The notes beneath the pieces were generated by a model that did not search any database, was not told the DNA's origin, and saw only the letters and a list, made by a program, of their open reading frames with translations. Positions 63,688 to 64,000 of a DNA stretch of 64,000 nt are shown here, piece by piece. This stretch comes from Ecdyonurus torrentis (Eukaryota > Arthropoda > Insecta > Ephemeroptera > Heptageniidae). The stretch spans positions 34,537,930 through 34,601,929 of the forward strand of contig OX439131.1 in the NCBI GenBank assembly GCA_949318235.1, written 5' to 3'. The translations under genes and the position numbers were made by a program. How positions within the stretch are numbered: the stretch's first letter is position 1; every line of letters begins with the position of its first letter.

Positions 63688-64000
63688 TTTCCTGTTTGAT
63701 GCCCTTTAGTAAAGCCAATACAAGCTCACAACATCAACGAATTTTTGTCTGATCTTCTGCAAACAAGTACTTCAAACTTACATGCATTCCTTCAGATTTT
63801 ATATATTTTTATTTTATTAGTATTATAATAACTTATTTTAGATCTACACACTAATAAAATATTTAAAAGGATAGAAAAGCACACAAAAATTGGACATTTT
63901 GAGGAATAAAGGAGAAGAGCAGGAAGAGAAAATAATTTCTAACCAAGACTAAAAATGTATTTCATTTTTGCCAGAGGATTTCTTTCAATATGTCACTGTT
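63688..64000 (+). other. 3' flank of the GEMIN5-like gene
   Basis: After the stop codon, candidate AATAAA signals lie at 63853-63858 and 63905-63910. No other gene is visible before the window ends. Confidence 0.5.

Overview
The window is nuclear DNA of an animal, most likely an arthropod-like invertebrate. Genes are split into many short exons with GT-AG introns, the DNA is AT-rich, microsatellites are abundant, and introns and spacers are crowded with LINE fragments and foldback DNA transposons. I cannot name the species. No bacterial, plasmid or viral operon is present.

Four host genes can be assembled by joining exons whose splice phases agree. (1) Plus strand 1-4629: the 3' part of a receptor tyrosine phosphatase of the R3/Ptp10D type, entering from the left edge. 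(2) Minus strand 15281-10437: a complete RBX1/Roc1 RING gene of five exons (113 aa), convergent with the phosphatase; a LINE fragment sits in its last intron. (3) Plus strand 20370-37878: a complete GEMIN5 gene of 19 coding exons (1384 aa) with two WD40 propellers, linker, TPR-like region and C-terminal coiled coil. (4) Plus strand 47971-63687: a tandem GEMIN5-like paralogue of 19 coding exons (1239 aa). It keeps the WD40 part, appears to carry a second partial copy of propeller 2, and lacks the TPR-like and C-terminal regions. GEMIN5 recognises snRNAs for the SMN complex and RBX1 is the RING subunit of cullin ubiquitin ligases; adjacency need not mean a shared pathway.

The rest is a dense record of transposition. 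A 1.42-kb insertion in GEMIN5 intron 18, flanked by 14-bp duplications, carries two oppositely oriented hammerhead ribozyme motifs plus a TATA box and resembles Penelope-type or retrozyme elements. There are four copies of a foldback MITE bounded by TTAA (piggyBac-like), several hAT-like elements with 8-bp duplications (one nested in a giant palindrome), a pogo-like element with TA duplication and GGGGAGAGTGGGG ends, several TA-flanked MITEs, and a LINE whose 3' end runs into TATG repeats and is present four times. At least three LINE lineages are visible.

Layout: 1-4629 phosphatase; 4630-10436 its 3' flank with two foldback elements; 10437-15281 RBX1; 15282-20360 spacer rich in MITEs, with the RBX1 promoter and perhaps the GEMIN5 5' end; 20361-37878 GEMIN5; 37879-47945 repeat-rich spacer; 47946-63687 GEMIN5-like paralogue; 63688-64000 its 3' flank. 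All exon borders are read by eye from splice signals and phase; no transcript or database search was available.
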